From the NCBI RefSeq assembly GCF_011682175.1, contig NZ_WHJG01000007.1, forward strand, positions 1-64,000: a stretch of DNA of 64,000 nt, given 5' to 3'. The position numbers and the translations under genes were made by a program. Every line of letters starts with the position of its first letter. The stretch's first letter is position 1. The notes below the pieces were generated by a model. That model was not told where the DNA came from. It did not search any database and was given only the letters and a program-made list of their open reading frames with translations. The DNA is from Massilia frigida. GTDB lineage: Bacteria; Pseudomonadota; Gammaproteobacteria; Burkholderiales; Burkholderiaceae_D. Of this stretch, positions 62,642 through 64,000 are shown piece after piece.

Positions 62642-63581
62642 CAAGCATGACAAGCACGACGCCGCGATCATCGTGCGCGGCCGTGGCAAGGCGCACGAGG
62701 ACGACCACGGCGGCGCCTGGAAAGTCGCGTTCGCCGACTTTTGCCTGGCGCTGCTGGCCTTGTTCCTGGTGCTGTGGCTGATGGCGGCGCGCGACCAGCA
62801 AACCATGAAAGCCATGGTGCGCGAGCAAAACGGCAGCTACGCCGATGGCCAGGGCAACAAGCCGGAAATCGGCGGCGGCCCGCGCGGCAGCCTGATCGAG
62901 CGTTTCGCCATGCCGCACAGCGGCACCTCCTCGCAAAAGGAAAACGGCGGCGAAGGCCCGAAAGTGCGCTACGACTCGCCGGCCGAACTGGCCGTGCTGT
63001 CGCGCAAGCTGGGCACCATGAGCGTGGATGCGGGTTTGTCGAACAACCTGGAAGCCGTGATCACCCCGTACGGCTTGCGCGTCACCCTGCACGACACCGA
63101 CCGCCAGGGCATGTTTTTGCTGGGCAGCGCCATGCCGACCGACCGCTTCGGGCGCCTGATGCGCGAGATGGGTCCCTTGTTTGCAAAAATGGAAAACCAG
63201 ATGCTGATCGTCGGCCACACCGATTCGCGCAAGTATGCGGGTGACCAGGATGGCAACTCCAACTGGACCTTGTCGAATGCGCGCGCGATGGCGGCCCGCT
63301 CCCAGTTGCTGGCCGGTTCCATGAATCCGGACAGCGTGCTGCAAGTGGTCGGGATGGCCGACCGTGCCCCCTTCGAGCCGGAAAATACCGGCGCGGCCGT
63401 GAACCGCCGCATCGAACTGCTGATCCTGACCCACAGCCAGGCCAATACCGTGGCCGCCATGTTCGGCGTGCCGGGCAAGAACGAGGTCGGCGCCGACACG
63501 GCGGCCGGCACCAAAGGTTCGGTCGAGGAACTGCGTAACAAACTCAAGAACGTCAAGGGCGCCGGCGCCCAGGGCAAATAA
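62625..63581 (+). CDS. motB: Flagellar stator protein MotB (LafU-like)
   Basis: 318 aa. One helix with the essential Asp (AFADFCLALLALFLVLWLM) and then a plug. The peptidoglycan-binding OmpA domain has MLIVGHTDSRKYAG, WTLSNARAMAARSQLLAG and VNRRIELLIL. I use GTG 62625 because GGAGAG is just before it; GTG 62610 also is in frame. It overlaps motA by 17 bases. The N-terminus is His/Lys/Asp-rich. Confidence 0.93.
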   Translation: MQKQHDKHDKHDAAIIVRGRGKAHEDDHGGAWKVAFADFCLALLALFLVLWLMAARDQQTMKAMVREQNGSYADGQGNKPEIGGGPRGSLIERFAMPHSGTSSQKENGGEGPKVRYDSPAELAVLSRKLGTMSVDAGLSNNLEAVITPYGLRVTLHDTDRQGMFLLGSAMPTDRFGRLMREMGPLFAKMENQMLIVGHTDSRKYAGDQDGNSNWTLSNARAMAARSQLLAGSMNPDSVLQVVGMADRAPFEPENTGAAVNRRIELLILTHSQANTVAAMFGVPGKNEVGADTAAGTKGSVEELRNKLKNVKGAGAQGK

Positions 63582-63616
63582 TCATGACGATCCAATCCAA
63601 AAGCCGAGGTCCACGC

Positions 63617-63910
63617 ATGAAAATCTCTTCTGGCGGTGCCTCCGCCGACGCCTCGGCGGTGCAGCGCAGCAGCGCCGCGCCCGCGCCCGAGGCCAAGACC
63701 CCGGTAAGCGGCGGCGCCGGCGTGGCCGCCAGCGCCGCCGCCCTGCAATCGGAAGTGCTGCAGCCGGCCATGGCGGCCCTGGCAGCCATGCCCGAGATCG
63801 ACCACGAACGCGTAGCGCAATTGCGCGACGCGCTGGCCAAGGGCGAATTGCCGTTCGACCCGGCGCGCCTGGCCGGCCTGATCACGCGCTTCCACGGAGG
63901 CCAGCGATGA
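63617..63910 (+). CDS. flgM: Anti-sigma-28 factor FlgM
   Basis: 97 aa. Start MKISSGGASAD is typical of FlgM (ATG 63617, with CGAGG upstream); ATG 63584 is an alternative. The N-half is disordered; the C-half (MPEIDHERVAQLRDALAKG, LPFDPARLAGLITRFH) is the sigma-binding helix pair. It is secreted when the hook is done, which frees FliA. ATGA overlap with flgN. A complete sigma and anti-sigma pair so lies in one operon. Confidence 0.88.
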   Translation: MKISSGGASADASAVQRSSAAPAPEAKTPVSGGAGVAASAAALQSEVLQPAMAALAAMPEIDHERVAQLRDALAKGELPFDPARLAGLITRFHGGQR

Positions 63911-64000
63911 GCCGCATGACGCGCGAGCAGGCACTCGGCAAGCTGAGCGCCGGCGTTAGCGCCGACCTGGACGCTTGCCAGGCCATCCTCGCGCTGCTGG
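63907..64000 (+). CDS. flgN: FlgN-like chaperone, N-terminal part (cut by window edge)
   Basis: Only 31 codons (MSRMTREQALGKLSAGVSAD...) are inside. Coupling to flgM by ATGA and the helical start with LDACQAILALL fit FlgN, the chaperone for hook-filament junction proteins. Confidence 0.6.
   Translation, partial: MSRMTREQALGKLSAGVSADLDACQAILALL

Overview
The window reads as a high-GC betaproteobacterial chromosome, most likely Oxalobacteraceae (Massilia/Duganella/Janthinobacterium-like). This is inferred from codon use, from the fused class I fumarase, the UPF0114 protein and MurI in one neighbourhood, and from the makeup of the flagellar genes. No 16S rRNA or other taxonomic marker is present, so the assignment is inference.

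Layout. 1-2.1 kb: the 3' end of a DDE transposase, an unrecognised 392-aa gene, and tRNA-Ser(GGA) with its own promoter and terminator; the foreign-looking DNA lies on the 3' side of the tRNA. 2.1-7.9 kb: housekeeping genes (acs, a UPF0114 membrane protein, class I fumarase, murI with an odd tandem repeat, tRNA-His). 8.2-9.3 kb: an acyltransferase-3 gene. 9.4-26 kb: a type I secretion locus on the minus strand: a C39-like-domain ABC transporter, an HlyD-type adaptor, a glycosyltransferase, a giant 3371-aa RTX/Ig-like surface or secreted protein, and a second, closely related glycosyltransferase. 26-39.1 kb: mixed genes (several unknowns, a DUF4349 lipoprotein, two more OafA-type acyltransferases, an MFS exporter, a TonB-C-like protein, a chemoreceptor, dusA, and a secreted glycine-rich protein with a small partner).

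39.3-64 kb: a secondary (lateral, Flag-2-like) flagellar locus. Four tandem, nearly identical 286-aa flagellins each carry their own promoter-like motif and terminator. A possible FliK-like gene follows. The export/switch operon fliM-fliN-fliP-fliQ-fliR-flhB-flhA runs on the minus strand. Divergent from it is one long operon fliE-F-G-H-I-J-D-S-T-K-L-fliA-motA-motB-flgM-flgN, which runs off the right edge. A good sigma-54 site lies before fliE. The suggested logic is that sigma-54 switches on the basal-body operon, which makes FliA and its anti-sigma factor FlgM, and FliA then fires the separate flagellin units. FliM lacks the N-terminal CheY-binding motif, as expected for a lateral, non-chemotactic motor. 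No lafK-type activator is in the window.

The parts that most merit follow-up are the giant RTX protein bracketed by a duplicated glycosyltransferase pair, the flagellin array with its shared non-classical promoter, and several local oddities: an apparent ATT start codon, a FlhB with NPEH instead of NPTH, and tandem repeats in murI and at the 3' end of dusA. All calls come from reading the sequence; no database search was run.
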